Of a stretch of 64,000 nt of DNA, positions 16,001 through 29,056 are shown one piece after another. Numbering within the stretch: position 1 is the stretch's first letter; each line of letters starts with the position of its first letter. The notes under the pieces are model-generated. The model did not search any database. It was given only the letters and a program-made list of their open reading frames with translations, and was not told where the DNA came from. Source of the stretch: Onchocerca volvulus (lineage: Eukaryota > Nematoda > Chromadorea > Rhabditida > Onchocercidae); the NCBI GenBank assembly GCA_000499405.2, contig HG738136.1, positions 1,962,646-2,026,645 on the forward strand, in the 5' to 3' direction. A program made the position numbers and the translations under genes.

Positions 16001-18298
16001 TACTTGCGTTTCCTTGTGAAATAAAATGTCGTATAATCCTCTCCACTTATAACTCTCTTGCTTGATTGATTAAAACATAAATATGAGAGAAAAAGCTGTT
16101 TCGGAAAATCCTCGTTGAAAGAAAAATAGTAAACTTTCAAATAATGATACAATATAGTCATTAAACTTACTTAATTCTTTCAACATCAAATAATCGTGCT
16201 TGTGGTCTTCGTTTCATTTTTACAAAACGCGGTTCATCCTTTAAACGTAGCAATATATTAAAAAGGCAAGAGATATCAGAAAATATTAAAGCGATTTATG
16301 ATGTATGTTTATATATTTAAGATCAAAATGAACAACAAACCGGTGCTCTGAGTGCTCCACGCATGCGAGTGTAATCAATACGTGGTACCAATTTCAAATA
16401 AACCTTATTGTGCGCTACATCCACCCAATCAACCTGTTTTCCAAACATTATCAACAACAGACATGGTATATATTATTAAGTAATTCGTATTAGGATATTT
16501 GTACATAAGACATAACTGCTGACAAACTATGACATATTTATATTTAATCCTACTCCACTTAATTAGTAGGTCAAAAAAAAAAAAAAAAACCTGAGCTAAA
16601 TCATCGCGATACATGGTTCTTCTTAATCGAACGTACATTCCATTCTTCAGTGACGGAATATCCTTGGCTACCTTTAGAGTATCACACATTTCTTTGATTG
16701 GCACCATAGTTATGCGAAACTGATTTAAAGCTGATATGTCAGTAATTGCCGTCGCTACATGTGATTGTTTGAAAGCTTCTATGTAAATCATTCCTTTCAG
16801 ACCTTCTTTTACCACCACTGATTTGATTTGCAAAGACTGCAATCAAAAGTTCATTTAATCTAAAGCTATCAGCAAATGAGAAAAACATCGCATTTAGAAT
16901 AACAGAAATAAAAAAAAAAAATTTACATTATCAGTGTTTTCGTAGGCGATGAACTTTCGCATAAGCTGTAGCGCAACCAGTTTTTCCTCACCCAAGCGGC
17001 ACTTTACAATCCATAAATTTGGGTCCTTATTTGTACTTGGAAGCAAGGAATGACGACTGATATCATCTAGGGCAGCGTCATCATCCATCAGACTCGCATA
17101 AGATGACTGATTTGCATATTTCTTTTTAAAATAATCTTCTATTTGGTCTTCGTTCATCTCACTGAAAAACAATTCCATTGAATTACTACAAGTTGAACAA
17201 TGAAATTCTATAATATAAATTTAAAACAAAACTATAATGTTTATTACCTAAATAGATCTCGACGACGTCCTTCACGACTCCTTTCATCTTGTTCTTTCAT
17301 CATTCTTTCGGCTTCTTCTCTTTCTCGTGGATCAATCCCCATTTCGTCACCATCCTCTTCAAAGTCCTCTTCCTCCTCGTCTTCATCTACTTCTACATCA
17401 TCGAGAATAAATTGATGTACTCCTGTGCGTCGCTAAAACTTACTCTTTTTTAAGCCTTACAGTAGAATTATAAAATTATAGAATAGTTAGTAAGAAGTAA
17501 TTACCTTCTTCCTCTTCTTAGATTTCTTACTATGATGGCCATCCTCATCATCCTCGTCATCGTCATCTTCTTCTTCATCCTCTTCCTCATCTTCATCGAA
17601 ATGCTATAATTCAATATTTTGCTATATGAAAAATTTCTAGTGACATGATTCTTAATTTCGCAGAAATTACGAAATGAAACCTTTCTTTTCCTTTCATTTT
17701 TAATGACATCTTCACCATCACTTTCCAGTCTCTCATCATCGCTTTTCTCCTGCAATAATTAATTTTTGTCACTTTCTAATTAAACAATGGTTAATCTGTT
17801 AATGCTTAAAAACTTGATTAAAACGCAAAAAATTTTCGAGTGTATTAAAAACAATTCACAGAGTAATGAAATACGAAATGAGGTTTGGCATTTCGTACCA
17901 TGTTATTCACCTTTGAATGAATAAAACAATACCAATAATGGTGACAATAATACTATTTATTCTCAAGATGATTAACAGCCCACTAATCTGACTGAATTAA
18001 ATAAATGCCTAATAGAGTTCCCCTGAATACTGACTTCTGATCTTTAAATATATTTACAACAATAAACACATTATAAAAATTTCCTTTCTAGAGCATTTGA
18101 TTTAAAAACTTCACATCATCTTCACCTTATTTTTGATTGAAATAAGATAAAGTGAGATGATAAATAATTGAAAGAAAAAGACGATATATCATACTTAATA
18201 AGAAAAGAAAAAAAGAAATTTAAAAGCACCTGGCCATCTGTAAAGTCCTCTACTGCATCGTCGTCTCGTTCATCACCAGATTCCTCGCTATCCGACAT
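10091..18298 (-). CDS. spt-5: Transcription elongation factor SPT5 (DSIF large subunit)
   Basis: SPT5 with SPT4 forms DSIF, which controls RNA polymerase II pausing and elongation. I traced 24 exons in phase, from 18230-18298 to 10091-10231, giving about 1074 aa (human 1087). In order there is an acidic N-terminus ([19 protein letters not shown]) and then the NGN domain ([19 protein letters not shown]). Several KOW domains follow ([67 protein letters not shown]). The C-terminal repeat region has TPMY/TPHY/TPSY motifs, and the last KOW ends at SLCRMENL. One acceptor is ambiguous by six bases (exon start 11249 or 11255; both keep frame). The TP repeats are the kind phosphorylated by P-TEFb in other animals. 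Confidence 0.97.
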
Positions 18299-19045
18299 CA
18301 CGGAAAAGAACCGTTAACTTAAAATCATTAGATGAAAACTATAATATTACTTTCCGAAATCAACGAAATCAATGAATATAGAAAACAGGTAGAGTTATTA
18401 ATGAAAGTATTAAAAGTATGAAAATAATAATAACAATAATAATAAGATATTTGAGGAATAGAAAGATCTCCATAAAATGAAGTTAAATATAATGCAACAA
18501 ATTTTTTATAACTATTCATAACAGCATTATCACAATTAGCACTAATACCGAATATGATTATATATATCAACTTGACTACAAAATAAGAGTACCTATCAAC
18601 CCAAGCATTCGAAATATCTTCCTCAAATTTTTCATCGAAGAAATGCCATAATTAAAAGAAATAGCTACCACTGTTTCCCATAATAATACAAATAATTTTA
18701 TAATAACATAAGAATGAAAAAAACTGAAATGATGGAAAATTAAAAAATAATGGAAGATTACGAATCTATGATTTAAGCAGCAAACTTTTTATCATATTCA
18801 TTTAGATGACCAATTGCTGAAGTGATGACTTTCTTGTATAGGATTTCATATCTTCATTCTCAAAAAAAAAGTTACCTACGTCCAAAAAAAAATCCGAAGT
18901 TCTTTAAATTATCAATGATTCCGGAAACAAATCACTTTGCAACAACAACCAAATCATTTGGACATCAAAACCTACAATAAGTGATACTCCTTTACATGAA
19001 AAAATAATTGGTCTGTCTAAAATATAAAAAGCAAAGAATGAATAA
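18299..19045. other. Intergenic, spt-5 to pex19
   Basis: About 0.75 kb between the pex19 stop and the spt-5 start, both minus-strand genes. AT-rich with no recognisable gene. The spacing is compatible with, but does not prove, a nematode operon. Confidence 0.5.
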
Positions 19046-22000
19046 CTACATAAGTGAGCAAAATTCGGCAGCCTTTGATACATCATCCACTTTTGGTAAA
19101 CCAGTTTGAGGATCAGTACTCCAACCAGGGGGAGCCTCTCCCACTAATTCTTCAGGAGGATATCCATACGATTGCAATTCCATCATTAGTGTAGTGATAT
19201 TATCAAAACGACGTTTCATTTCTTCCAAATCTTCGCTTTCGTCCTTTTCATATTCCATACATACACGTTCTATTACATTCATTTGCTTCTCATAACGAGC
19301 CTTCGTGTTCGCATCCAACTCACTGTGTTCTGCTATATAGCTATAAATGCCATCTCATACAGTTTTTATTTTTCCTGTATTTGAAATAAATTTTTACTGG
19401 GCTAGACCGGCCAAGCGAAGCGTGGCCGGATCTAGTTAATCTATATAAATAAAAACGTAAATATTCTTTTGTTCAAAATCTTAAATATCCGAATGTTCTA
19501 AACGACTGCTTTGAAATTTTGACATAACTTGCATTCGAATACGCGCATGTTTTTATATACTTTTTATATACATGCGTTGCTGCGGCTCAGTCTGGTTAAA
19601 TGGAAAATATTGGGAAAAAAATCTGATCGAATAGTAATTTGGATTGTAATCTGATTCGATTGGAGTTTGCTTCTTCTTACTATTATGACACAGCTAGGTA
19701 AGCAGTAAGCGCCGGAAAAGTCTTCTACGTCTTGCGTGACAGAGATGAATTTTGTTCAGGAAAGTTTTGTTGACTGATGGAAGATTGATTATCCATAACA
19801 AACAATTACTAGAGAATATCCAGGCAAACTGATCATTAAGTTATTTTTACCTTTGTTTCTCGTAGAGAAGAATACTGCTCTAATGAATTGTCGGATTGTT
19901 GCTACTGTGTCACTTTGAACTGTTCCTAGTGTTGTATCGGTGTAAGAACTCCGGACTTGAAATTGAACTCCAATTCGAAATCCTATCTTTTTAAATCCTT
20001 TCGGGATTATCGATTTCCACCGTGTCGCTTCTTGACTGGTTGGCCTTATTTTGTTTAAATGTGAATTAGAGCATTTTCAAATGTGAATTAGAGCATTAAA
20101 ATCAGAAAAAAACATGTTTGTCGTCGCTTTGTATGTTTGTCGTTTGTCGTCAACATGTTTATCGTCGCTTTGCAACTGTACCGCGCCACTTGACCTTTAG
20201 CACTCCTTGTTTACAGCAATTGTTATGGAGCTGTTTGACAACTGTCATCTTTCGCCGACAGAAAAGGAAAAAAAGAGACAGCGCACGTTTTAATATGTTT
20301 AATTTCACAATGCTTGTGGATATAAAATATTTTGTTATTCCATTGTCTGTGAAGATATAGAGATTTCTTGGTTTGCCGACTCTAGAATGCGCAACATATA
20401 ATTGTCCATGTGAGAAGCAATTCCTATCTAGATCTCAACTGCACAATTCTAAAGACTGGCCCTCAAATTTGTTGACTGCAAACGCCAATCGAATTGGGAC
20501 TTGCAATCTCTTAAATTGACATGGCATATCCGTTGGAATCATAGGAATGCGAGGAATGAAACATCTTCATCTTTGAAACATCCTTCTATGGCACTGTTCA
20601 TCAATTTTTTTATTGCAACCACGTGTTGTTGCAAAGCTTTGGCTGATTGATGTTTCGCAACATGATAACTGGTATGCCAATTTTCAATTGCAGTATGTGC
20701 GGCAGTATTCCTGGCGGATCGAGTGATTTCGAATATTCTGTTGGATGATTAGCCGTTTCATTTCTTCTGTAAAACCATATATAACAATATCGACGACTTG
20801 TATGCCTCGATTTGAATGTTAAACTGCATAATATTTGTTAAGTTCATAAACGTTTTTGTTCTTGACCGTAAGAATAGCTTGTTCACTCAGTCAGTCGTGA
20901 TTTGGTTTAAATATTAGGGAATATTTTCTTAACCAATTCTTTTGACGGCACTAAATTGTAGAAGTTATGAGACAATGAATTCCTCCTGAAATCAGATCAA
21001 TGGCATCTTTCCGTCTCCAATTTTCAGCAATTGATGTGAGAATATCTCACTGATCGATCGTTTTGCAGCTGGATACATATATTTGTAACTAATTTTAACG
21101 TCTTTACGTATCGCCACAAAGTAGAAATTGACTTGTAACCGGACTTAAACTCTTGCTACCGTCGAACCGTATGACTGAGACTAACTGAAGCTCCGAAGTC
21201 CTAACCATTTGAATCCTTCGGAGTTTTTCTCCCCCAGCCTTATGATTTATTTACCTCATACTTTATTTCAGAAAGTAGGCGTGGTCAACTTTTGACCAGA
21301 TTCAGTCCGTTCACTTAATGGGTGTGATAGGTTAAAAAAAAAAGCAGGTATTAAAAAAGTTGCATTATCTATATAAAAATACGCGCCTACTCGAATACAA
21401 CGTTTGTCAAAATTTCAAACCAATCGGTAAAAACTTGAAACATTGTGTCAAAATTAATGACGATTCATATTTATATTTACATGGATAGATAAAGCAAAAA
21501 TAATTTATTATTTTTCACCCATATCATGATTCTGTCTAATAAAAAAAAGTTGGAATTCTACTAATCAAATAACAAAAATTATAAGTTACTTCGACCATCT
21601 AATATTTTGGGATAATAATTCAGAAGTGCTTAAATAAATAGCGCAGACATTCATTCTTTGAACAAGATCTCTATTATCAGTGACTGAATTATTTCATGAA
21701 AACAACACTTGGATTAAATAAAGATAATCATTATCTGCAAGTAATAAAATGTTAAACATACTTGGGAAATCTTTCTAATAACTGTTTCAGTGGGGGATAC
21801 ATCAAATCTTTCGAAAAGAATGCTTGAATAAGATTTACTAGCGTTTTATAATGCGACTCGTCCGCTATATTAGCTGGATCCTGTTCTGACAATTTCTGTA
21901 AAAAACTAAAATCCTCATGGATTTTAACTTGACAGATTCAATTCGCAAAATCACCTTGAAGAAAAATCTGCTGGAAAACATTTCGCTAAAAATTACGATT

Positions 22001-22975
22001 CGACCTGCAACTCGAAAAACTACATTATAAATAATGTAAATTCCTTGAAAACAAACCCATTAAAAAACTTGCTTTCAGTTGCTCGATAAAAGTTTCAGCA
22101 CTAGCCCGATCATAATTATCTTGGCCATCCTCATTTGGTGGATGTTCGTTCAGTGTTTTTTGTTCGGCTTCAACCAGTGCTTTAAGCATGTTTTGGAAAT
22201 TCTCCGCAGCTTTGCGCTCATCTGCTGTCATTTGTCCTGTTTCAGCTGAATTAACATCCTATAATTGTTACATATTACAAACTTCTCCAATCATAGTTTT
22301 AGATTAGTAATTGGTAATATGTTACAAGCAAGCATTTCGGGTAAGTATCACGTAATTTCCAATAAATCTACTATTAGCCCTATAATACTTTGAAGGTTTG
22401 CTGCAATAATTATATGATTGTATGTGGTTTTATTTCAATGATTTTTTTTTTCTTTTTGGCTAATCTTATCTACTAATTTTAATAAACGTGAAAAAAAGAA
22501 ATAGAAATGAGTATATGACTAGATATAAACTTATTATCCCAAATTCAATTTTCAAAAATTTTCAAGAACGGAGCTTATTAAAATTTCCAAAATACAGGGA
22601 TGAAAAATGCAAGAAACTACTTCAATTCTTTTTATCCCTATCATTTCTCACATCAACAGGAACTACATCCTCGGATAAAAAAAGAAAATAAGGGAGTTGT
22701 GAAAATAAAGTTGTTAGCAACAATAACTAAAATTCATGACTCCGAAACACATCACAAGCTGAAAAAAAGAATACCGTATGAGTGCTGGAACTTTGAAATG
22801 TCTTCAATACGTCGTCAAATTTCTGGGTCGCTTTTTGCACAGCTTGCTGATCCATTGTATCCATCATTGAATCCAATTCATCATCTGTGTTACGGGTACG
22901 ACCAAAATCTTCCAAAGCACTCTCCAATAACGCTGACAAATCAGTCTCCGCTTCATTTTCACTCGTTTCTGCCAT
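19046..22975 (-). CDS. pex19: Peroxin-19, farnesylated import receptor for peroxisomal membrane proteins
   Basis: PEX19 is a mainly cytosolic chaperone that binds newly made peroxisomal membrane proteins and docks on PEX3. Four exons join in phase: 22775-22975, 22057-22258, 21762-21885 and 19046-19340, giving 273 aa. The N-terminus MAETSENEAETDLSALLES and the segment LDSMMDTMDQQAVQKATQ fit the PEX3-binding and flexible region. The C-terminal helical cargo-binding domain includes FFSKDLMYPPLKQLLERFP and QSYGYPPEELVGEAPPG. The last four residues, CSLM, form a CaaX prenylation box. The exon 2 donor at 22056 (GTTTGT) and exon 3 acceptor at 21886 were chosen for frame. The 2.4 kb third intron holds a decayed Helitron. 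Confidence 0.96.
19402..21489 (-). mobile_element. Decayed Helitron with Pif1-type helicase remains, inside a pex19 intron
   Basis: On the minus strand the element starts TC after an A (21489/21490). It ends with a GC-rich hairpin (arms CCGGCCA and TGGCCGG, 9-nt loop) followed by TCTAG at 19402-19406, a classic Helitron 3' end. The base after CTAG is C rather than the usual T. The coding remains lie in the same orientation, helicase C-terminus towards the 3' end. At about 2.1 kb it is far shorter than a full autonomous Helitron, and no Rep (HUH) domain was recognised. Confidence 0.88.
20340..20960 (-). pseudogene. Helitron helicase C-terminal fragment, frameshifted
   Basis: Reading the minus strand across frames gives pieces typical of Helitron Pif1-like helicases. 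They are WLSEQAILTVKNKNVYELN (about 20860-20920), NHPTEYSKSLDPPGILPH and IPVIMLRNINQPKLCNNTW (about 20630-20745). IPRIPMIPTDMPCQFKRLQ and VPIRLAFAVNK follow (about 20480-20560), then CFSHGQLYVAHSRVGKPRNL (about 20365-20430). The pieces need frame changes and contain stops, so the copy is inactive. Confidence 0.88.
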
Positions 22976-24714
22976 TTTCTAGCTAATTATATTTCAAATT
23001 AAAATTTAACAACAACAAGCATAACAATTTAAAATTTAACACAATTAGCATGGTCTTCTTTGTCAATCTTAACATTATTAAGTGAAATAAATGAATCAAG
23101 CAAAAAATGAGAAATGTTGGAATTGATCGAAAAATTAAGAAGAATGAAGCACAAGATTGGTACGAGAAATCTTGAAGATAAAATATGATGAGAATTAATA
23201 AAACAAATATCAATAAACATGAAACCAAATTACTGAAATAATTGATAGGAATTTATCGGGATGGAGATTTTTCAAGGAATAAGCATCTTTCCAAACATTA
23301 CATTTTTTTGCTGTAACATAGCGAAACATAGTGCAACGAATGAAGATAACACAGATTGATAAGAATTGATAAATAAAGTTAGGAAATCTAAGAAAATACT
23401 TTCGTAATTCAATGACTATATTATTCGACAATATTTCTCCTACAATTACTACGTGATATACTACGTGAAATAATGGATGAACCAATGATATAAGAAAACA
23501 GTAACAAAACATAATACCGTGAGGAGGATGAAATATTTGTCGGTTATTACGTAATACATATGTCACGTAACACGTAACGTAAACTTCTAATGATCTGAGA
23601 ACGACGTTAAAAACACATCATATATTCAAAAATGTACGAAACCATCAATTCCTTGACTACGTCAAAGTAACATATCGCACGTGGCATAACGCACATTTTA
23701 ATTTCGCTAATTTCGTCTCTAATTTAGTTTTAATTGTCCAAATCTGGTAGGACGGTTAATGACTGAATAGAAATGAGATATTATCGTAATTATATGCTAT
23801 CTTCAAAAAAGCTTATTACTAGTACGTGCACGTGTAATCAGGATGAATTACGTGCAAATAAGCATACATTGGAATAAATGCATATTATTGGAATGGATGA
23901 GTAAACGTGCTAATTGGGATGAATATGTGCAACCATGAAGAAATATATGTCATAGGTATGAATAAGTGTCATCGATATTTGCATATTGTTTGGAAATATA
24001 TAAAATTTGTCGTAGTAATAAGTTTTTTTTCATAACAAATGATAATAACAAATGTTGAGAAGGTGCGATTAAATTTAGATTTAATTCAAATTCATGTAAT
24101 TTAATTTTTAATTGAAATAAGAAGAGTATCCATCATAATGAAGCATGAAGTAACAAAAATTGGAATTAACTATTGAAGCGAATTGGGAAAATGAACGATG
24201 GCTATTTCATGCAGTATAAATGTGTGCAGTTTTTTTTTTTTTTTTGCTAAATTATATTATATTTCGTTTTCTAATGGATTAATGTAATCGCTTTTCTGAA
24301 TTATCACGATCAGGTCTGGTGTTATTAATCTCATTCATTAGAATAGCCATTATATTTGTCAATTACAACATTACTCGATCAAAAAAACGATGCGAAATAT
24401 CCAAAAATAGGTTAAATCGATTCAGTTGAGAACTGTCCAAGACTTTACCATTATATCCATCATTTCCATTGATCATTTATAGAATGATCAGATTCATATT
24501 GATCATTCAAAAAGAAGAGTGATTAATGGGAGATTTTAGGCATATATTCGCTTCAGTATGTCGTTAATTGAAAATCTGATATAGCTGACTTTAAAATTAT
24601 TTGTTGGTTAAAGTGTTCCAGTTGAAATATTGATTTTTATATTTCAGTTATTTGGAAAAATTGAAGTAGTGAAGAGAATTGTTTTCCATTGGTCATTGAG
24701 GGTGATTAATTAAT
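22976..24714. promoter_or_regulatory. Divergent intergenic region between pex19 and hda-1
   Basis: The two genes diverge from this 1.7 kb, so both promoters should lie here. It is AT-rich with many TACGTG-like words near 23450-23850. There is a CACGTG E-box at 23829-23834 inside the palindrome ACGTGCACGT. A loose direct repeat with the core GGATGAAT..GTGCAA occurs near 23840 and 23915, and TGATCA motifs cluster near 24470-24510. The regulatory role is inferred from position. Confidence 0.45.
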
Positions 24715-27700
24715 ATGGCTATTCGGGCTCACAGCAAAATCAGAGTTGCATACTATTATGACGGTGAGTATTTTATGATGATTTGGAATGCCAAAAATGC
24801 TTTTATCAGAATTTTCATGCTTTTATCATTATTTAGTATGTCAGATGGTCATTGATAACCACTAATTCAGTTTATGATATTGATATGATCTGTTGCTTTT
24901 GTCGAGCGGGAGAGCAAGAAAAAGTACACACATATATACCTCAAATTGTATTACATTTGGCAGAATAAAATGAGATGGTGATTATCTGGCATTTCATAAA
25001 CATATGAATTTATGAATCATCTAGAATCATGTACATCATATTACTAATATCTTTAAGAATCTTCTAGGATCATACACAAACTAATATCTAATATTGAAAA
25101 TTACTTGATGAAAGAAGAAGGTATCCAGCGTTTTCACCTTTGGAATCATTTCACGTAGAATAAATAAACTTCTAAATTTATAGGAGATGTTGGGAATTAC
25201 TACTACGGTCAAGGGCATCCGATGAAGCCGCACAGAATTCGAATGGCACATAATCTCATTCTCAATTACGGTCTTTATCGACGAATGGAAGTCTATGTTA
25301 GCTTTTATGTTTGTTATATTTGCTTGGATTGTATTCTGAAATGTTGAATTTTTTTTCATAAATTCGCTGATTTTAATTAAACGCGCATGTAAAAATGCTG
25401 CTAAAGCTGTTATTGAATTGAAAATTGATTGAATTCATTAAATGAATTGGTCAGATTATCTTTGAAAAAAGTTCATGAAAATTTTAGAACTTGAGATAAA
25501 TAATAGAAGTGAAAGAATTTGTTATTTTTCCTCGATGACAAATGAACAAACTTCTTTCCGAAACAGAACTGGAAATTTGACACTTTATTCTATATAATGA
25601 AGAGAAACATGGCAATAGAGCAGCTATTTTATAGAAGAATTCATGGATAAGAATTTTTTTTTTCACAATAATTTCTTCCAACATCCTGGAAAAATTTGAA
25701 CTTATTTTTGGTTATTACCGAAGCGAACTTTGATTCACGGATGAGATTTTTATTTATCTAAAATAATTTTTGAATTTTTATAATAAACTGGTGGTTGTTT
25801 TGAAAAAAATATGCTTGAATAAAATTTTAAGATTTGGTGTAAATTCCTTTTTTTTGACATCCGTGTGTTTCAGAGACCGCATGTGGCAACGTTTGAGGAA
25901 ATGACAAAATATCACACCAACGATTACTTGACATTCTTAAAAAACGCGCGTCCAGTAGATGTCATTGATAGCAATACAGCTAAAGCTCGTCAACGATGTT
26001 ATTATTTTTGAATTTTATACACAGTTGTAATTTCATATTAAAAGATTGATTACCCGATCTGAGCTATTTAATGTAAATTTTGTGACCATGAAAGCTCACT
26101 GCAAAAATTTCATTTTGAGACTCTCTAATTTAGGACTTACTTCCGTTTGAAAATTTTTTTTTCGTATATTTTAAAGCTCTTTAATTGTATAGAGTGATTT
26201 ATCTTAAGTCATTTTTATAGACAATGTTGGCGAAGATTGTCCTGTTTTTGACGGTATGTATGAATTTTGTCAGACTTCATGCGGGGGTTCCCTTGGTAAG
26301 ATTTTTTTTTTTCTATATATCTCCGTACTATTCAATAAAACAATGATGTTTTGTTGTTATAATGAAACTGAACTTATCTGATTGGATGATTTTCAAGGAA
26401 TTAGGAATTTGTTATAGGAATAAAATGGTATTGCATATTGGTTTATGATTTTATGCTTCATTTAAGCTGCGGCAGCGAAACTTAACAAAAAGCAGGCAGA
26501 TATAACGATAAATTGGATGGGTGGTTTGCATCATGCCAAAAAAAGCGAAGCTTCTGGATTCTGCTACACTAATGATATTGTTTTGGCGATTCTTGAACTT
26601 CTCAAGTATCATCAGGTATCTATTATTTTAGTTGTAAGATTTTTAGATTTAGAATCGGCGATGGCTTGCAAAATGCATTTATAAATTGAAGAGGATAAAA
26701 GTCTTCACAGTGATGAAAATGTGATCCAAAGCATTAAAATAATACAAAGCCATTACCATTTTTTCATCGTTAACAGTGTCCATCATATTCTAACTCACCA
26801 AAATCTTAGAATTAAATGTCTCAGATCATTCGTCATGATAAAATTATTAAAAAGGCATTCTGTATGAAATGGAACACTATCAACATGTTCCACTTTTTCA
26901 ATCCATTTAATTTTAGCGGTTGTTATTTGTATGGATGAAATAAGTTTAAGTATTGTAATTTCAGCGCGTTTTATACGTCGATATTGATGTTCATCATGGT
27001 GATGGTGTCGAGGAAGCATTCTATACAACGGACCGTGTAATGACTGTTTCATTTCACAAATTTGGTGAATATTTTCCAGGTACTGGAGATGTGCAGGTAA
27101 TGTCCAATTTTTGTTGATGCTTTGATAGATTTTTTTTTTTGACTAATTAATACTGCCTGGATATCTTTACATATTTCGTCGTCAGTAATTTCATTAAGGT
27201 TATATCAGAAGTATGGTATGACGAGAGAATTATGAATATTTTATTTGATATTGCTTAATCAGGAAATGTTAAGGATATCGGCTCTGGTAAAGGAAAGTAT
27301 TATGCTGTAAATTGCCCGTTGCATGATGGTATCGATGATGAAACGTATCAGCGTATATTCAGAGCAGTTATGGAACAGGTTTCTTTTTATATATTAATTT
27401 TGCTTGGATCATTACTTATCTACGCTAGATTTTGTATATTTTATATTTTTAATACAATCTACATAATATGAACGACAATACATTAGGTAATCACGCTATT
27501 AGTATATTCATTTGTTTATTTTTATTCTTGCTTTCAAATTCAAGCTTCTGTGTATGCCTCAGTTTCTGTTCAGTTAATACATCTCACCTATTATTTTAGG
27601 TCATGCTGTCATATCAGCCATCAGCTATTGTCTTACAGTGTGGCGCTGACTCATTAGTTGGTGATAGACTTGGATGTTTCAATCTTTCCTTGAAAGGTGA

Positions 27701-29056
27701 TTCTCTAGTTTCATAATCATTAGTTTCTGTTATCGTATAGCATGACTCTTAAGCCTCAAAGATTGATGTATGTAGAATTTATAGATTCTAAATTGTAGGA
27801 CATGGTAAATGTGTTGAATTCATGAAGAAATTCGATCTTCCGCTTTTGTTACTTGGTGGTGGCGGTTATACAATTCGTAATGTTGCTCGTTGCTGGGCTT
27901 ATGAGACATCTATTGCTTTAGATGTCGAAATATCAAATGGTAAATTATTGTTCTGTTATAAGCCTCATATTTTTAGAATTTATTTTTATTTTGTAAGTTC
28001 TAGGTTTAGAAAGAATCCAACAGTCTCTTTTACATTGCTTGAATTTTGTCATGTTGCTATGCAATTTTCTATTTTGAATTATCAAATTGCTTTATCTTTA
28101 GAATTGCCCTACAATGATTATTTTGAATATTATTCAAGTGATTTCAAGCTTCATATCGTTCCATCAAATATGATCAATCTAAATACCCCTGATCATCTTC
28201 AAAAAATGCAGTAAGTTCGAAATGAAAATTATTGTTAGTGTTATATTAACACCTTCATTAACAGAGAAATTAGCCGTTTACAGAATTACCAGAAAATTAT
28301 GAGACATTCCCGGAAAGCTCGACGTTAAATGAAATTTCTGTAATTAAATCTCAGAATATCAATAAATCTTTTAAAATAATATACTAAAAACATTATACTA
28401 AAAACTGGATTTCTTTAGTTTTTCTTGCAAATATGTTGGAATTTGTATTTGTAGTTGTTGCTTTTAATAGTAGAATTAAGATTGTATCTATTGCAGATCA
28501 ACGATTTTCGAACATCTACGCCATTTACCACACGCTCCTGGTGTGCAAATGCAGCGTAAGTTGTATTGTAATTTTTTTTGCTTGATAATGTGTATTTTTT
28601 TCTCAGTGGTCGCAAAACTGTGTTCTATATTTGTTTGTTTTTATTTCAGCAATAAATGACGGAGTTATCGAAACATCTGCCGATGAAAAAATACCAAAAA
28701 GTTCATATAGGTGTCTCTCAAGTAAGTTGTAAAAAGATTTTCCGTTATTCTAGTATAAGAAAGGTGGATGGATATTGTTCCATGATTCAAAAGATTTCAA
28801 AAACATAGTATTTTACAATTACTTCATTTTGTACTAATTACAATAGGTGGTTTATTTTGTCATATTTTCGATTTCTAGCTTTTCTTACTATAATTTAATT
28901 CCAGAAAACTCTATGGAAGGTGATAACGAATTTTACGAAGAACATAGCATGAAATCAAGTCGGAATGAACGATCTCATAATCTTAACTCTAAAAATTTAG
29001 TGCCAGAAGCCAAGCGAATCCGGATTTCATCACCAAAGTCTCCAAAGAGTCCATAA
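24715..29056 (+). CDS. hda-1: Class I histone deacetylase (HDAC1/2 type)
   Basis: A nuclear zinc-dependent lysine deacetylase, catalytic subunit of NuRD/Sin3-type corepressors. Thirteen exons join in phase: 24715-24763, 25184-25296, 25874-25997, 26221-26295, 26467-26615, 26965-27096, 27274-27378, 27600-27696, 27799-27939, 28102-28210, 28497-28555, 28650-28721 and 28905-29056. They give 458 aa. Active-site features are the His142-His143 pair ([19 protein letters not shown]), zinc ligands Asp178 and His180 ([11 protein letters not shown]) and Asp266 (LQCGADSL), and the catalytic Tyr305 ([15 protein letters not shown]). All are offset +2 from human HDAC1. The C-terminal tail ends [11 protein letters not shown]. 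The same frame stays open and SP-rich for 30 codons after the stop. hda-1 and hda-3 orthologues cannot be told apart here. Confidence 0.97.

Noticed and set aside
23210..23566. Minus-strand open frame of 118 codons before pex19
   Set aside because: Low-complexity Phe/Ile/Val-rich translation of AT-rich promoter DNA; pex19 begins cleanly at 22975.
27822..28214. Plus-strand open frame of 130 codons inside hda-1
   Set aside because: It reads through the intron between hda-1 exons 9 and 10; the spliced frame is the conserved one.
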